This document shows, piece by piece, positions 7,600-15,966 of a stretch of 64,000 nt of DNA. Source of the stretch: CAVPGP01 sp963704025 (GTDB taxonomy: Bacteria > Actinomycetota > Thermoleophilia > Gaiellales > Gaiellaceae); the NCBI GenBank assembly GCA_963704025.1, contig CAVPGP010000001.1:310001-374000 (forward strand). Direction: 5' to 3'. Positions within the stretch are counted from its first letter, which is position 1. Each line of letters starts with the position of its first letter. The position numbers were made by a program, and so were the translations under genes. The notes below the pieces were generated by a model. The model was given only the letters and a program-made list of their open reading frames with translations. It was not told the DNA's origin and searched no databases.

Positions 7600-8934
7600 C
7601 TAACCGACGTCGTCAGGCGGCTCGGCGGGCAGCCGGAGGCGGAAGACCGCGCCGCCGCCCGGTCCGGTCTCCACCTCGGCGGTCCCGCCGTGCGCCTCGG
7701 CGACGTGCCTGACGATCGCCAGCCCGAGCCCCGAGCCGGGTGTCCCTCTCGCCGAGGGCGACCGGTAGAAGCGCTCGAAGACGAGCGGCAGGTCGGCCTC
7801 GTCGATGCCCGGCCCGCGGTCGCGCACCTCGACGACGCCGTCGGCCACATGCACCTCGAGCGGCTCGCCCGGCGGGCTCCACTTGACGGCGTTGTCGAGC
7901 AGGTTGAGGACGGCGCGGCCGAGCCGCTCGGGCGTCCCGCGGACGACGCTCGGCTCGAGTGTCGCCTCGATGGCGCTTCCCGGCGCGCGCCGCCGCATCC
8001 GCTCGATCGCGTCGGCGACGAGCTCGTCGAGGCGGACGTCCTCGACCTCCGCGGGCGGCCCTCCGTCGCGGGCGAGCTCGATCAGATCCTCGACCAGGCC
8101 ATGGAGCTCGTCGACCTGCCCGAGCACGTCGCGGGCGATCGCCTCGCGCTCCGCGGCCGGGATGCCGTCCGTGCGGAGCACGAACTCGAGGTTGGCGCGC
8201 AGGCTGGTGAGCGGCGTGCGGAACTCGTGCGACGCGTCCGCTACGAGTCGCCGCTGTGCCGCGAGTGAGCGGTCGAGCGCCGCGAGCATCTCGTTGAAGC
8301 TCGCCCCGAGCCGTGCGACCTCGTCCGTGCCGCTCTCGTCCAGCCTGACGCCGAGGTCGCGCGTCCGCCCGATCCGCCCGGCCGCCTCGCTCAGCCGGCG
8401 CACGGGAGCGAGCGCGGTGTCGGAAACCCAGGAGGCGACGAGGAGCGCGAGGCCGACGCCGCAGGCCGCGAGCACGAGGAAGAGCAGCCGCACGCGCCGC
8501 AGGGTCGCCCGCTCGGGCGCGTCCGACCGGGCCACCTGGACGGCGAGCCCCGGCGCGGCGGGGCTCGTGTAGACGCGGAGATGCTGGCTCGAGGCCGAAG
8601 CGACAGAGACGAAGCCGCCTCGAGTGCCCGCGGCGACCGCGCGCGCGTGCGCTCCCGCCGGCAGGACGACAGCCTGGTAGGGCGGCCGCCGCGTCCTCCC
8701 TCCCCGGTCGACCGACTGCACGTACTCGCCCGGCGCCGCCACGAGCGGTAGCGTCTCGCGCCCCGACCCGGCGGCGACGACCGGCGCCAGCACCGCGGCC
8801 CGATCCCGGAGCGAGTCGTCCGCCCGCTCGTAGAGCTCGCGCCGAACGATCATGTACGCCGACGCGGCGATCAGGACGCTGACGACCGCCGTGCCCACCG
8901 TCGCGACGAGGACGACCCTCCGTCCGAGGCTCAC
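7600..8934 (-). CDS. sensor histidine kinase (HAMP, HisKA, HATPase; 444 aa)
   Basis: There is an N-terminal membrane helix (about residues 7-29), an extracytoplasmic sensor region of about 110 residues, and a second helix near residues 147-167 (LLFLVLAACGVGLALLVASWV). A HAMP linker, a HisKA box ADASHEFRTPLTSLRANLEF with the phospho-accepting His, and a HATPase domain follow (NLLDNAVKWSPPG, DRGPGID, GSGLGLAIV). Its GTG start overlaps the response-regulator stop by 4 bp. It lies directly upstream of the ABC transporter genes, which suggests that it senses the transported solute or the loaded binding protein. Confidence 0.93.
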   Translation of the reverse strand: MSLGRRVVLVATVGTAVVSVLIAASAYMIVRRELYERADDSLRDRAAVLAPVVAAGSGRETLPLVAAPGEYVQSVDRGGRTRRPPYQAVVLPAGAHARAVAAGTRGGFVSVASASSQHLRVYTSPAAPGLAVQVARSDAPERATLRRVRLLFLVLAACGVGLALLVASWVSDTALAPVRRLSEAAGRIGRTRDLGVRLDESGTDEVARLGASFNEMLAALDRSLAAQRRLVADASHEFRTPLTSLRANLEFVLRTDGIPAAEREAIARDVLGQVDELHGLVEDLIELARDGGPPAEVEDVRLDELVADAIERMRRRAPGSAIEATLEPSVVRGTPERLGRAVLNLLDNAVKWSPPGEPLEVHVADGVVEVRDRGPGIDEADLPLVFERFYRSPSARGTPGSGLGLAIVRHVAEAHGGTAEVETGPGGGAVFRLRLPAEPPDDVG

Positions 8935-9602
8935 GGCTCCTCGCGCAGCGCATAGCCGAAGCCGCGCACGGTCTGCAGCAGCCGGAGCTCGCCGCCCGCC
9001 TCGGTCTTCCGCCGCAGGTAGCCCACGTAGACCTCGAGCGAGTTAGAGAGCGACCCGAAGTCATAGCCCCAGACGGCCTCGAAGATCTCCGAGCGGGAGA
9101 GCGCCTTGCGCGGGTTGGCGAGGAAGAGCTCGAGCAGCGCGTGCTCGGTGCGCGTCAGCTGCAGCTCGCGGTCGCCGCGGCGCACCTCCCGCGTCTCCGG
9201 GTCGAGCGAGAGGTCGGCGAAGCGCAGCGGGCGCGCGCCGGGACGGGACCGGCGCAGGAGCGCGCGGATGCGCGCGAGCAGCTCGTCCAGCTCGAACGGC
9301 TTCGTCAGGTAGTCGTCTGCGCCCGCGTCGAGCCCGGCGACGCGGTCGGAGACCTCGCTGCGCGCGGTCAGCATCAGGATCGGCGTCTCGACGCCGCGCG
9401 AGCGAAGCGTCCGGCAGACCTCGAGCCCATCCGGCTCCGGCATCAGGACGTCGAGGATGATCACGTCCTGGCCGCCGGCGAGGCCGCGCTCGAGCGCCTC
9501 GTCTCCCCGCGCCGCCGACTCGACCTCGTAGCCCTCGTGCGCGAGCACCCGTCCGAGGGCGTCCCGGACGGCGGCCTCGTCGTCGGCGACCAGCACCCGC
9601 AT
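8931..9602 (-). CDS. OmpR/PhoB-family response regulator (223 aa)
   Basis: The receiver domain has the acidic pair DDE at 7-9, the phospho-accepting Asp51 (ILDVLMPEPDG) and LTKPFE near residue 100. The C-terminal winged helix (HALLELFLANPRKALSRSEIFEAVWG) binds DNA, usually as a head-to-tail dimer on direct repeats. It is cotranscribed with its kinase through a 4-bp overlap. A direct repeat with an 11-bp period lies in the divergent intergenic region at 9722-9740 and is a natural candidate site for it. Confidence 0.95.
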   Translation of the reverse strand: MRVLVADDEAAVRDALGRVLAHEGYEVESAARGDEALERGLAGGQDVIILDVLMPEPDGLEVCRTLRSRGVETPILMLTARSEVSDRVAGLDAGADDYLTKPFELDELLARIRALLRRSRPGARPLRFADLSLDPETREVRRGDRELQLTRTEHALLELFLANPRKALSRSEIFEAVWGYDFGSLSNSLEVYVGYLRRKTEAGGELRLLQTVRGFGYALREEP

Positions 9603-9617
9603 CGCGTCCTAGTCTCG

Positions 9618-9654
9618 CCGGAAAAGACGACGGCCGCGCAGGGGAGCGCGGCCG
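9618..9654 (-). terminator. terminator-like hairpin in the leader of the response regulator
   Basis: CGGCCGCGC (9631-9639) pairs with GCGCGGCCG (9646-9654) around a 6-nt loop. Read on the minus strand, the hairpin is followed by TCGTCTTTTCC, a short T-run. It sits only 29 nt ahead of the regulator start at 9602. No minus-strand gene lies upstream, so it would act in the 5' leader, either as an attenuator or as a barrier to opposing transcription. Confidence 0.45.
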
Positions 9655-9721
9655 CCGACGTACGTCCATGGGAAGTAATGGCAGTCTCCACGCCAGGCCT
9701 GAAGGGAACGTGAGAGGCCGA

Positions 9722-9740
9722 TAAGAATCCGCTAAGAATC
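9722..9740. promoter_or_regulatory. TAAGAATC direct repeat with 11-bp period (candidate OmpR-type site)
   Basis: TAAGAATC occurs at 9722-9729 and again at 9733-9740, exactly 11 bp apart, on the same face of the helix. OmpR/PhoB-family dimers typically bind such spaced direct repeats. The site lies about 50 bp before the lipoprotein start and 120 bp before the regulator start, so it could control both. Confidence 0.5.
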
Positions 9741-9791
9741 GGCCGCCGCGGCGCACCAGCCGCGGTAACGGCTGCGTAGGATCCCGGCCTC

Positions 9792-10229
9792 GTGAGGTGC
9801 CTGCCCGTTCTTGCCATCCTCGCCGCGTTCGTGATCCTCGCGCTCGCGGCGTGCGGCTCCGACAAGGAGTCCGCCTCCGAGGCGGCGAGCCCCGAGGCGA
9901 AGGCGGCCTGCGAGGGCTCCGCGATGTCTGGCGACCCGAAGCTGCCGGCGAACTTCCCGAAGCTGGAGCAGGCGACGTACGTCTCGTCCGAGCCGACAGG
10001 CCCGACCCAGATCGTCGACGGCCACTACGATGGCTCGCTCCAGGACGCACACGACGAGTACATGAAGGAGCTCCCGGCGAACGGGTTCGACGTCCTCTTC
10101 GACGAGATCGAGGAGCACGACTCCGAGGTCTCCTGGAAGGGCAGCGGCCGCACCGGCCAGGTTGCACTGCGCGAGGAGTGCGGCAAGGACGGCCGGATCT
10201 ACCTCCACATCACCAACCGCCCCGAGTAG
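9792..10229 (+). CDS. small lipoprotein of unknown function (145 aa)
   Basis: The GTG at 9792 gives a lipoprotein signal (VLAILAAFVILALAACGS) with the lipobox LAAC. The mature domain is about 120 residues, acidic, and has two more cysteines (ACEGS and REECGKDGR). It is transcribed divergently from the two-component system, and a repeat that looks like a binding site for the regulator lies in its promoter region. It may therefore be a regulated surface protein or an accessory sensor; this is inference. No family is recognised. Confidence 0.7.
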   Translation: MRCLPVLAILAAFVILALAACGSDKESASEAASPEAKAACEGSAMSGDPKLPANFPKLEQATYVSSEPTGPTQIVDGHYDGSLQDAHDEYMKELPANGFDVLFDEIEEHDSEVSWKGSGRTGQVALREECGKDGRIYLHITNRPE

Positions 10230-10242
10230 CGGGCCGACGAGA

Positions 10243-11010
10243 TCAGTCGAGCCCGGCGAGTAGCCGGTCGGCGCGCGCCCAGTAGGCGGCGCGGGCGCCC
10301 GGGGTGTCGTCGAGTACGGAGAGGTGCGTGGCGGCGAACGCGCCCTGCGAGCGGACGACCTGGTAGCTCAAGTCTGCATACGGGAAGCCGCTCGCGGCGA
10401 GCTGGGTGACGAGCTGGTTGACCCCGTGGGTGCCGACGACGTCGTCGCGGTCGCCCGCGAGCAGGAACACCTTCGTGCCCTTCCGGATCGTCCCCAGGTT
10501 CTGGAGCGGATCCATGCTGCCGGCGGGGAAGACGGAGAGGATCGCCCTCGGCACGGGCGCGACCCCGTGTGCGAGCGCGGCGTAGTCCATCACGAGGCGC
10601 CCACCTCTCGAATAGCCGATCGCCAGCACCGGCGCCTCCGTGCCGAGGCGCTGCCAGCCGAGGCGGGCGCCTCTGATCAGGTGGTCGAGCGGGCGCGGCG
10701 CCGCGGGGTAGAGCTCGAAGCGCGGATAGAGGACGGCGTTCCCCTCGGCGGCGAGGTGCTCGAGCCAGGCCCGGTGATGGAAGGGCGTCGTCTCCTGCTG
10801 GTCGCCGAGGCCGTGCACGAAGAGAACGACGTGCTTCGGCCGGCCGTGCGAGGGGCGAAAGATCCAGACGCGGTCGGCGCCGCGCCCGTACGACGTCTCC
10901 GTCACGCCGGCCCCGGGGTTGCCGTGGCCGCGCGCGTGGACGAGCGCCGCGCTCCCGAGCGCGAGCCCGCCGACGAGCGCTGCGAGCGCGATCCCGAGGC
11001 GTGGGCCCAT
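10243..11010 (-). CDS. secreted or membrane-anchored alpha/beta hydrolase (255 aa)
   Basis: It begins with a hydrophobic export or anchor segment (LGIALAALVGGLALGSAALVHA). The core shows the oxyanion strand VVLFVHGLGD, the nucleophile elbow GYSRGG, an acid in LLAGDRDDVVG and a late His in ATHLSVLDD, together a complete catalytic triad. The ATG at 11010 gives MGPRLGIALAA. The substrate cannot be predicted. It is convergent with the small lipoprotein gene (13 bp apart) and divergent from the membrane-anchored LacI-like gene. Confidence 0.8.
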   Translation of the reverse strand: MGPRLGIALAALVGGLALGSAALVHARGHGNPGAGVTETSYGRGADRVWIFRPSHGRPKHVVLFVHGLGDQQETTPFHHRAWLEHLAAEGNAVLYPRFELYPAAPRPLDHLIRGARLGWQRLGTEAPVLAIGYSRGGRLVMDYAALAHGVAPVPRAILSVFPAGSMDPLQNLGTIRKGTKVFLLAGDRDDVVGTHGVNQLVTQLAASGFPYADLSYQVVRSQGAFAATHLSVLDDTPGARAAYWARADRLLAGLD

Positions 11011-11131
11011 CGCTCGTTCAGACGGGCGCGCGCGGCGAAGGTTCGCGCCCGACGAGCTCCTTAACGCCCACGCAAAAATCTGTTCCCGGCTTGTTTGCAG
11101 CAACATCAGGCCGGGGAGCAGTTCTGAGCCG

Positions 11132-11145
11132 GCTGCGTTCGCAGC
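11132..11145. promoter_or_regulatory. short palindrome in a divergent promoter region
   Basis: GCTGCG-TT-CGCAGC is a perfect 6-bp inverted repeat located 66 bp before the start of the LacI-like membrane protein and 121 bp before the divergent hydrolase. LacI-family operators are palindromes, so this is a possible autoregulatory site. The motif is short and GC-rich, and chance cannot be excluded. Confidence 0.25.
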
Positions 11146-11211
11146 GGTGAAGCCGTCGTTTAGCCCGCCTGCGTCTCGCGTACCAGCGGGCGCAATCCGT
11201 ATCCTCCGAGC

Positions 11212-12642
11212 GTGTCGATCCTGTTTGAGATCGCGGCCCGGGCCGATGTGCCCGTCGAAGGCGTCGTCCGCGTCCTGACGCGCGAGCCCGTCGACGAGCA
11301 CGTGAAGCGGCGCGTTCTCGACGTCTTCGACGAGCTCGGACCCGCAGAGACGCGCGCGCTCGAACGGTTCGCGCTGGCCGCGGTCCACGACGTCTTCCCG
11401 CCCGAGGCCGAGCGCGCCGACGCCATACCGGTGGAGGACGCGGCGGCTCCGGCCGTGATCCCTACGCCCGAGATCGTCGAGGCGGGTGTCCGGCGCGAGC
11501 AGGACGAGCTCGGGCTGCGCCTCGTGTTGCTCCTGGAGGAGCTCGTCGTCGCGGTCCGGGAGCTGAAGAGCACGAGCCAGAGGGAGCAGCAGGAGCGAGT
11601 GGACGACCTGGCGGTGCTCGTTGAGCTGATCACCACGGGCTGGCAGGGAATCGACCAGCGGCTCGCGCGCCTGGAGCAGCTGGTCGAGCAGCGCGAAGGC
11701 CCGGAAGGAGCTCCTCCGCAGGAGGGCGGGCCTGAGCCGGCGGTGCTGCTCGGCGCCGTCGCGGCCGAGCCCGAGCGCGCGGAACCGGGGCTCGCGGAGC
11801 CCGAGCGTGCGGAGGCCGAGTACGCGGAGCCCGAGTACGCGGAGCCCGAGGAGAGGGAGCCGGAGCACGACGCGTACGACGAGGAGGAGTTCCCGGCGCC
11901 GCGGATGCGCTGGCCCGGCTACCTGGCGGTCGCCACGCTCGTCGTGGCCGCCGTCGTCGGACTGCTCGCCCTGCTCGGCTTCCTGCCCGCCCGCGCCGAC
12001 CTCTCGGACCTCCTGCCGGACCGCGAGAGCCCGAGCTCGGCCGTCGCGAGCACCGCCGACCTCCCCCTCGTGCACCCGCCGGGAGCAACGACCGCTCCGG
12101 GCACTCAGACCGGAGCGGCGGTCGCCCCGCCGCTCACGGGCCCCGGGGCCACCGGCGCGACGACGACCAAAAGCGCGACGACCCAGCAGGCGACAACCCA
12201 GCAGGCGACGACCCAGCGGGAGACGACCCAGAGGGCGACGACAACGAGCACGACGACCGCGAAGTCCTCCACGAGCCCGTCGGGGACGACGCCGCGAACG
12301 ACCGGCAAGGCGGCCAAGCCGCCCGGCACCGGCACGCGAACGCAGCCCGCGGCGGGTACGACGCCGAGAACGACGCCGTCCCGCGTGCCGGCCACGATCC
12401 AACCGGCCCGCGACTGGGTGTGGGCGCCGGCCCCGTCTGCCGCCTACTACGACATCCAGTTCCTCCGCGAGGGCAAGCTCGTCTACCGCACGCAGACGAC
12501 GGGGGCGAAGCTGACGCTGCCGCCTTCGGTCACGTTCCCACCGGGCAACTACCGCTGGGTCGTGCGACCGGGCATCGGCCCACGCGCCGCCAACCGGTTC
12601 GGACCGACTGTCGTCGACTCGAGGTTCTCGGTCACCGGCTGA
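11212..12642 (+). CDS. membrane-anchored protein with a LacI-like HTH and an extracellular beta domain (476 aa)
   Basis: Residues 5-43 (FEIAARADVPVEGVVRVLT, then VDEHVKRRVLDVFDELG) follow the LacI-type DNA-binding pattern: a helix-turn-helix, then a conserved V...RRVL...LG helix. A helical stretch at about 90-160 may form a coiled coil. An acidic repeat rich in AEPE and AEY (185-215) leads to one membrane helix (about 237-259). Outside the cell lies a Thr/Pro-rich stalk with TTQQAT repeats (317-350), then a C-terminal domain of about 75 residues (WAPAPSAAYYDIQF, PPGNYRWVVRPG) that resembles fibronectin-type repeats. Topology is cytoplasmic HTH, outside beta domain. The usual sugar-binding domain of LacI is absent. 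A one-component membrane regulator is my inference. Confidence 0.75.
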   Translation: MSILFEIAARADVPVEGVVRVLTREPVDEHVKRRVLDVFDELGPAETRALERFALAAVHDVFPPEAERADAIPVEDAAAPAVIPTPEIVEAGVRREQDELGLRLVLLLEELVVAVRELKSTSQREQQERVDDLAVLVELITTGWQGIDQRLARLEQLVEQREGPEGAPPQEGGPEPAVLLGAVAAEPERAEPGLAEPERAEAEYAEPEYAEPEEREPEHDAYDEEEFPAPRMRWPGYLAVATLVVAAVVGLLALLGFLPARADLSDLLPDRESPSSAVASTADLPLVHPPGATTAPGTQTGAAVAPPLTGPGATGATTTKSATTQQATTQQATTQRETTQRATTTSTTTAKSSTSPSGTTPRTTGKAAKPPGTGTRTQPAAGTTPRTTPSRVPATIQPARDWVWAPAPSAAYYDIQFLREGKLVYRTQTTGAKLTLPPSVTFPPGNYRWVVRPGIGPRAANRFGPTVVDSRFSVTG

Positions 12643-12668
12643 GCCGTTGCGGCGAGTAGATTGCGCCG

Positions 12669-13428
12669 ATGAGCTTCGCGGTGCCTGCGGATGCGTACGA
12701 CCGTTTCATGGGCAGGTACTCGGTGTTGCTCTCGCCGCAGCTCGCCGACCTCGCCGGGATGCTCCGGCGGCCAGCGGGTGCTCGACGTCGGCTGCGGCCC
12801 CGGCGCGCTCACAGCCGAGCTGGTCGCGCGGCTCGGGCCGGCGTCCGTGTCTGCAGTCGATCCCTCCGAGCCGTTCGTCGCGGCCGCTCGTGCGCGCAAT
12901 CCGGCGGTCGACGTGCAGCAGGCGTCCGCGGAGCAGCTGCCGTTCCCGGACGAGGCGTTCGACGCTGCCCTCGCGCAACTCGTGGTCCACTTCATGTCGG
13001 ACCCGGCCTCGGGAGTGGCGGAGATGAGGCGTGTGACACGGCGGGACGGTGTCGTCGCGGCCTGCGTCTGGGACCATGCCGGCGGCCAGGGTCCGCTCAG
13101 CCCGCTCTGGGAGGCTGCGCGTGAGCTCGACCCGGAGGCCGAGGACGAATCACTGCTTGCCGGCTCGCGCGAGGGCGACCTGGCGCGGTTGTTCGAGTCT
13201 GCGGGGTTGCGCGAGTGCGATGAGACGACGTTCGCTGTGAGCGTCGAGCACCCGAGCTTCGAGGAGTGGTGGGAGCCGTTCACCTTCGGCGTCGGCCCGG
13301 CGGGCGCGTATGTGGCCGGGCTCGAGCCGGAGCGCCGGGAGGAGTTGCGCGAACGCTGTCGCTCGGCCCTCCCCGAGGCACCGTTCGTGCTCACGGCGTG
13401 GGCCTGGACGGCGCGGGGCCTCGCGTAG
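12669..13428 (+). pseudogene. class I SAM-dependent methyltransferase, frameshifted
   Basis: The ATG at 12669 starts SFAVPADAYDRFMGRYSVLLSPQLADLAG, a normal N-terminus for this family. The SAM-binding motif I (RVLDVGCGPGALTAEL) and the rest (LPFPDEAFDAALAQLVVHFM) continue in another frame to the stop at 13428. The switch is a single-nucleotide shift between about 12758 and 12772, in a GC-rich run. Apart from that the gene is full length (about 250 codons). It is either recently inactivated or contains a sequence error. Confidence 0.75.
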
Positions 13429-13532
13429 CACGGAGCGGTGCGATGAGTTCTGAGCACGCCGCCGGTCTCTAAGGAGATCGCCGCCCAAGGTGGCGGTGCC
13501 TGACGGAGCCGAGACAGAAAGGGAGGGAAGCG

Positions 13533-13967
13533 ATGACGTCGTCCGAGAGCAAGTCATCCGAGACCAAGGAGCGCAACCGCGTGCTCGCGGGGTCGTGCCG
13601 GTGCGGGGCGGTTCGCTACGAGGTTCCGGATGCATTTCTGTACGCAGCGAACTGCCACTGCTCGGAGTGCCGAGCGGCGACCGGCTCGGCCTTCAAGCCG
13701 TTTGCCGGCATCGAGCGGGAGAAGCTCACGATCACGCAGGGGCTGGACGACGTTGCCGTCTTCGGGGAGGACGACCTGAACGACACCCGCTGCGGCGCGT
13801 GCGGATGCTTCCTCTTCTCCGTGGTGCGGGAGGGTGCGTTCGTGCACGTCGCCATGGGATCGTTGGTGGACGCTCCTACCATCCGGCCGACGGAGCACAT
13901 CTTCGTCGGCTCGAAGGCGCAGTGGTTCGAGATCACCGACGACCTGCCGCAATCCGACGAGTACTGA
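13533..13967 (+). CDS. GFA-family (glutathione-dependent formaldehyde-activating enzyme-like) protein (144 aa)
   Basis: The zinc-binding pattern of the family is complete: CRCGAVRYE, then NCHCSECRAATGS and later RCGACGCF. The true substrate of most GFA-like proteins is unknown, and glutathione itself is not usual in actinobacteria, so the formaldehyde role should not be assumed. The ATG at 13533 follows GGGAGG. It stands alone, downstream of the broken methyltransferase. Confidence 0.85.
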   Translation: MTSSESKSSETKERNRVLAGSCRCGAVRYEVPDAFLYAANCHCSECRAATGSAFKPFAGIEREKLTITQGLDDVAVFGEDDLNDTRCGACGCFLFSVVREGAFVHVAMGSLVDAPTIRPTEHIFVGSKAQWFEITDDLPQSDEY

Positions 13968-14133
13968 GAGCGGTCCATGATCGGACCGTGACGGAGTGCC
14001 GGCTCATCCGCGGCGGGGCGAGCTTCCACGGCAAGCCGTACAACCCGACCGACAGCCGGTGCGCGCCGTCATCGCCCGCACCGACCCCAACGAGCAGGAG
14101 GAGCGTCGTCCTGCTCGAGGAGATGTAAGCCCC

Positions 14134-14169
14134 GGTTCGACGAGTGACACTGGTTCGACGAGTGACACT
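14134..14169. repeat. 18-bp direct repeat, two copies
   Basis: GGTTCGACGAGTGACACT occurs twice head to tail (14134-14151 and 14152-14169) just after the 3' end of the amine oxidase gene. It is a simple microduplication. Confidence 0.9.
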
Positions 14170-14175
14170 GGGGCG

Positions 14176-15777
14176 TCAGCCGGCCCGAGCGAATTTGAGG
14201 CCCGCGATCACCTCGTCCGCCGCCCGCTCGCCGGTCGCCACCGCGCCGTTCAAGAAGCCCTGTGCGTCGATGGAGGTGTGCTCGCCCGCGAAGTGGCAGT
14301 TCCCCTCCGGCTCCTGCTCGACGCCGGCGAACCGCGTGTACTGACCGACCTTCCAGTACGAGTACGACCCTTTCGTCCACTGGTAGCCCGGCCAGAAGTC
14401 GACGGTCGCCTTGCCGTTCCAGCGCTCCGAGATCCCCGGCAGCACCGGTTCGATCTGGCGCAGAAACTGCTTCGCCCGCTGGCTGGGCGAGCCGGTGCCG
14501 AAGCTCGCGCCGATCGTCCCGCCCGTGTAGTCGACGAGGATTCCCGAGCGGCCGGCCTGTGCGCGCGACACCTCCCAGGTGCTCTGGTATCCCCGATCGG
14601 AGTACGTCTCGCCGGTGAGGCCGAGGTTCTGCCAGCGGCGGTTCTCGAACTGGACGTGGAGCTTGGAGTTCGTTCCCATCCCCAGCTCCTCGATCGCCGT
14701 GATCTTGCGCGGCTTGAAGCCGGCTCTCGTGTAGTCGACCGAAGAGCGAAGGATCGAGAAGGGAAGCGCGAGCACGACCTTGTCGGCAACCACCGTCGTG
14801 GTGCTCGCGCCCTGGTCGAACGAGAGCCTGAACGTGCCGTTCGCCCGCTGCTCGATGCCGACGAGCTCCGAGCCGAGCGTGACCTGACCTGCAAGCCGCT
14901 CGGCCAGCCGGGACGCGATCTGGTCGTTCCCGCCTCGCACGTGGAAGCGCTCGTCCGACTCCCCGAAGAGCTCGAGCGTCGTCTGCTTCGTGAAGCCAAT
15001 GAGGTAGAGGAAGTTGAGCGCGCTCTGATCGCTCGTCTCCGCTCCGTACTCGATGGTGTACGCGACGTCGAGCAGCTGGCCGAGCTTCGAGCTGCGACCG
15101 CCCTGGATCGTGGCGTCCAGGTACTCGGCGACCGACATACGATCAAGCTCCCGTCCACGCGGGGTGAAGCTCGTGTACGTCGTCGGGTACCCGGCCGCGT
15201 CCGTGTCGTCGCGCCACGTCCGCGAGGGCTTCTGGATGTCCGCGGTCGCCTGCGCTTCCGTGTAACGCTCGCCGTCGAAGTAGAACGTGAGCTCGGTCCC
15301 CGGCGCCTCCGCAGCGTTGACGTCGTCCAGGCGCAGATCGAGCTCCTTCACAAGGCGCCGGATCTCGCGATGGCCGGTGTCCATGAACTCGCCGCCGTGC
15401 TCGCCAATCTGGCCGTCGTCGAAGACGTCGCGGATCGTCCAGCAACGGCCGCCGACTCGGTTGGACGCCTCGTGCAGCTCGGTCGTGTAGCCCGCCTGTC
15501 GGAGCCGGTACGCGCAGGTGAGTCCGGCCAAGCCCGCCCCGACCACGACGATCCGAGGTCCACCGACGGCACGGGCGTACGGGGCAAGACGGCCGAGCGT
15601 GCCTGCACCTGCCAAGGCGACGCCGAGCACGCCCGCGTCACGGAGGAACGCCTGCCGCGTGGAACCTCGCTCGGCGCGTGGCTCCAACGCGTGCTCGAGC
15701 GAAAACTCGTGGTGGGAGGCGGCATCCAACCGGCGGACCGTCTGCCCAACCCAGCGTGCCAAAGGCGTCCTCGCCAT
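14176..15777 (-). CDS. flavin-containing amine oxidase (533 aa)
   Basis: It has the FAD dinucleotide fold RIVVVGAGLAGLTCAYRL, the following ELHEASNRVGGRCWT motif and the C-terminal NCHFAGEHTS that closes the FAD site. These mark the monoamine/polyamine oxidase family, which oxidises amines to imines and releases hydrogen peroxide. The N-terminus has about 65 extra residues with STRQAFLRDAGVLGVALAGAG. This resembles a Tat signal but lacks a clear twin arginine, so export is uncertain. The ATG at 15777 is chosen because the longer upstream frame runs antisense to the cupin gene. Length is normal for the family. Confidence 0.85.
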   Translation of the reverse strand: MARTPLARWVGQTVRRLDAASHHEFSLEHALEPRAERGSTRQAFLRDAGVLGVALAGAGTLGRLAPYARAVGGPRIVVVGAGLAGLTCAYRLRQAGYTTELHEASNRVGGRCWTIRDVFDDGQIGEHGGEFMDTGHREIRRLVKELDLRLDDVNAAEAPGTELTFYFDGERYTEAQATADIQKPSRTWRDDTDAAGYPTTYTSFTPRGRELDRMSVAEYLDATIQGGRSSKLGQLLDVAYTIEYGAETSDQSALNFLYLIGFTKQTTLELFGESDERFHVRGGNDQIASRLAERLAGQVTLGSELVGIEQRANGTFRLSFDQGASTTTVVADKVVLALPFSILRSSVDYTRAGFKPRKITAIEELGMGTNSKLHVQFENRRWQNLGLTGETYSDRGYQSTWEVSRAQAGRSGILVDYTGGTIGASFGTGSPSQRAKQFLRQIEPVLPGISERWNGKATVDFWPGYQWTKGSYSYWKVGQYTRFAGVEQEPEGNCHFAGEHTSIDAQGFLNGAVATGERAADEVIAGLKFARAG

Positions 15778-15966
15778 CGCCCTCCTCTCCGGGCTGAGAG
15801 CATGACGTCCGGTGCGAGGAAACTCAAGTCGATGATGGAGCCTCGCTCCGAGGTGGTGCTCGTGACTCCGGATGCAGGCGGGCTCGTGGCAGCGTGTACC
15901 CGGATGTGCGAGAACTGCGTCTTCAACGACCCTGTCCGCAAGTCGTGGTGACACCGAGGAGGACGA

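Noticed and set aside
11011..12402. An upstream minus-strand extension of the hydrolase frame
   Set aside because: The extension is low-complexity, runs antisense to the LacI-like membrane protein, and the hydrolase has a natural start with an export signal at 11010.
15700..15777. Tat signal on the amine oxidase
   Set aside because: STRQAFLRDAG lacks the twin arginine and is about 40 residues from the start, so export through Tat is not supported.
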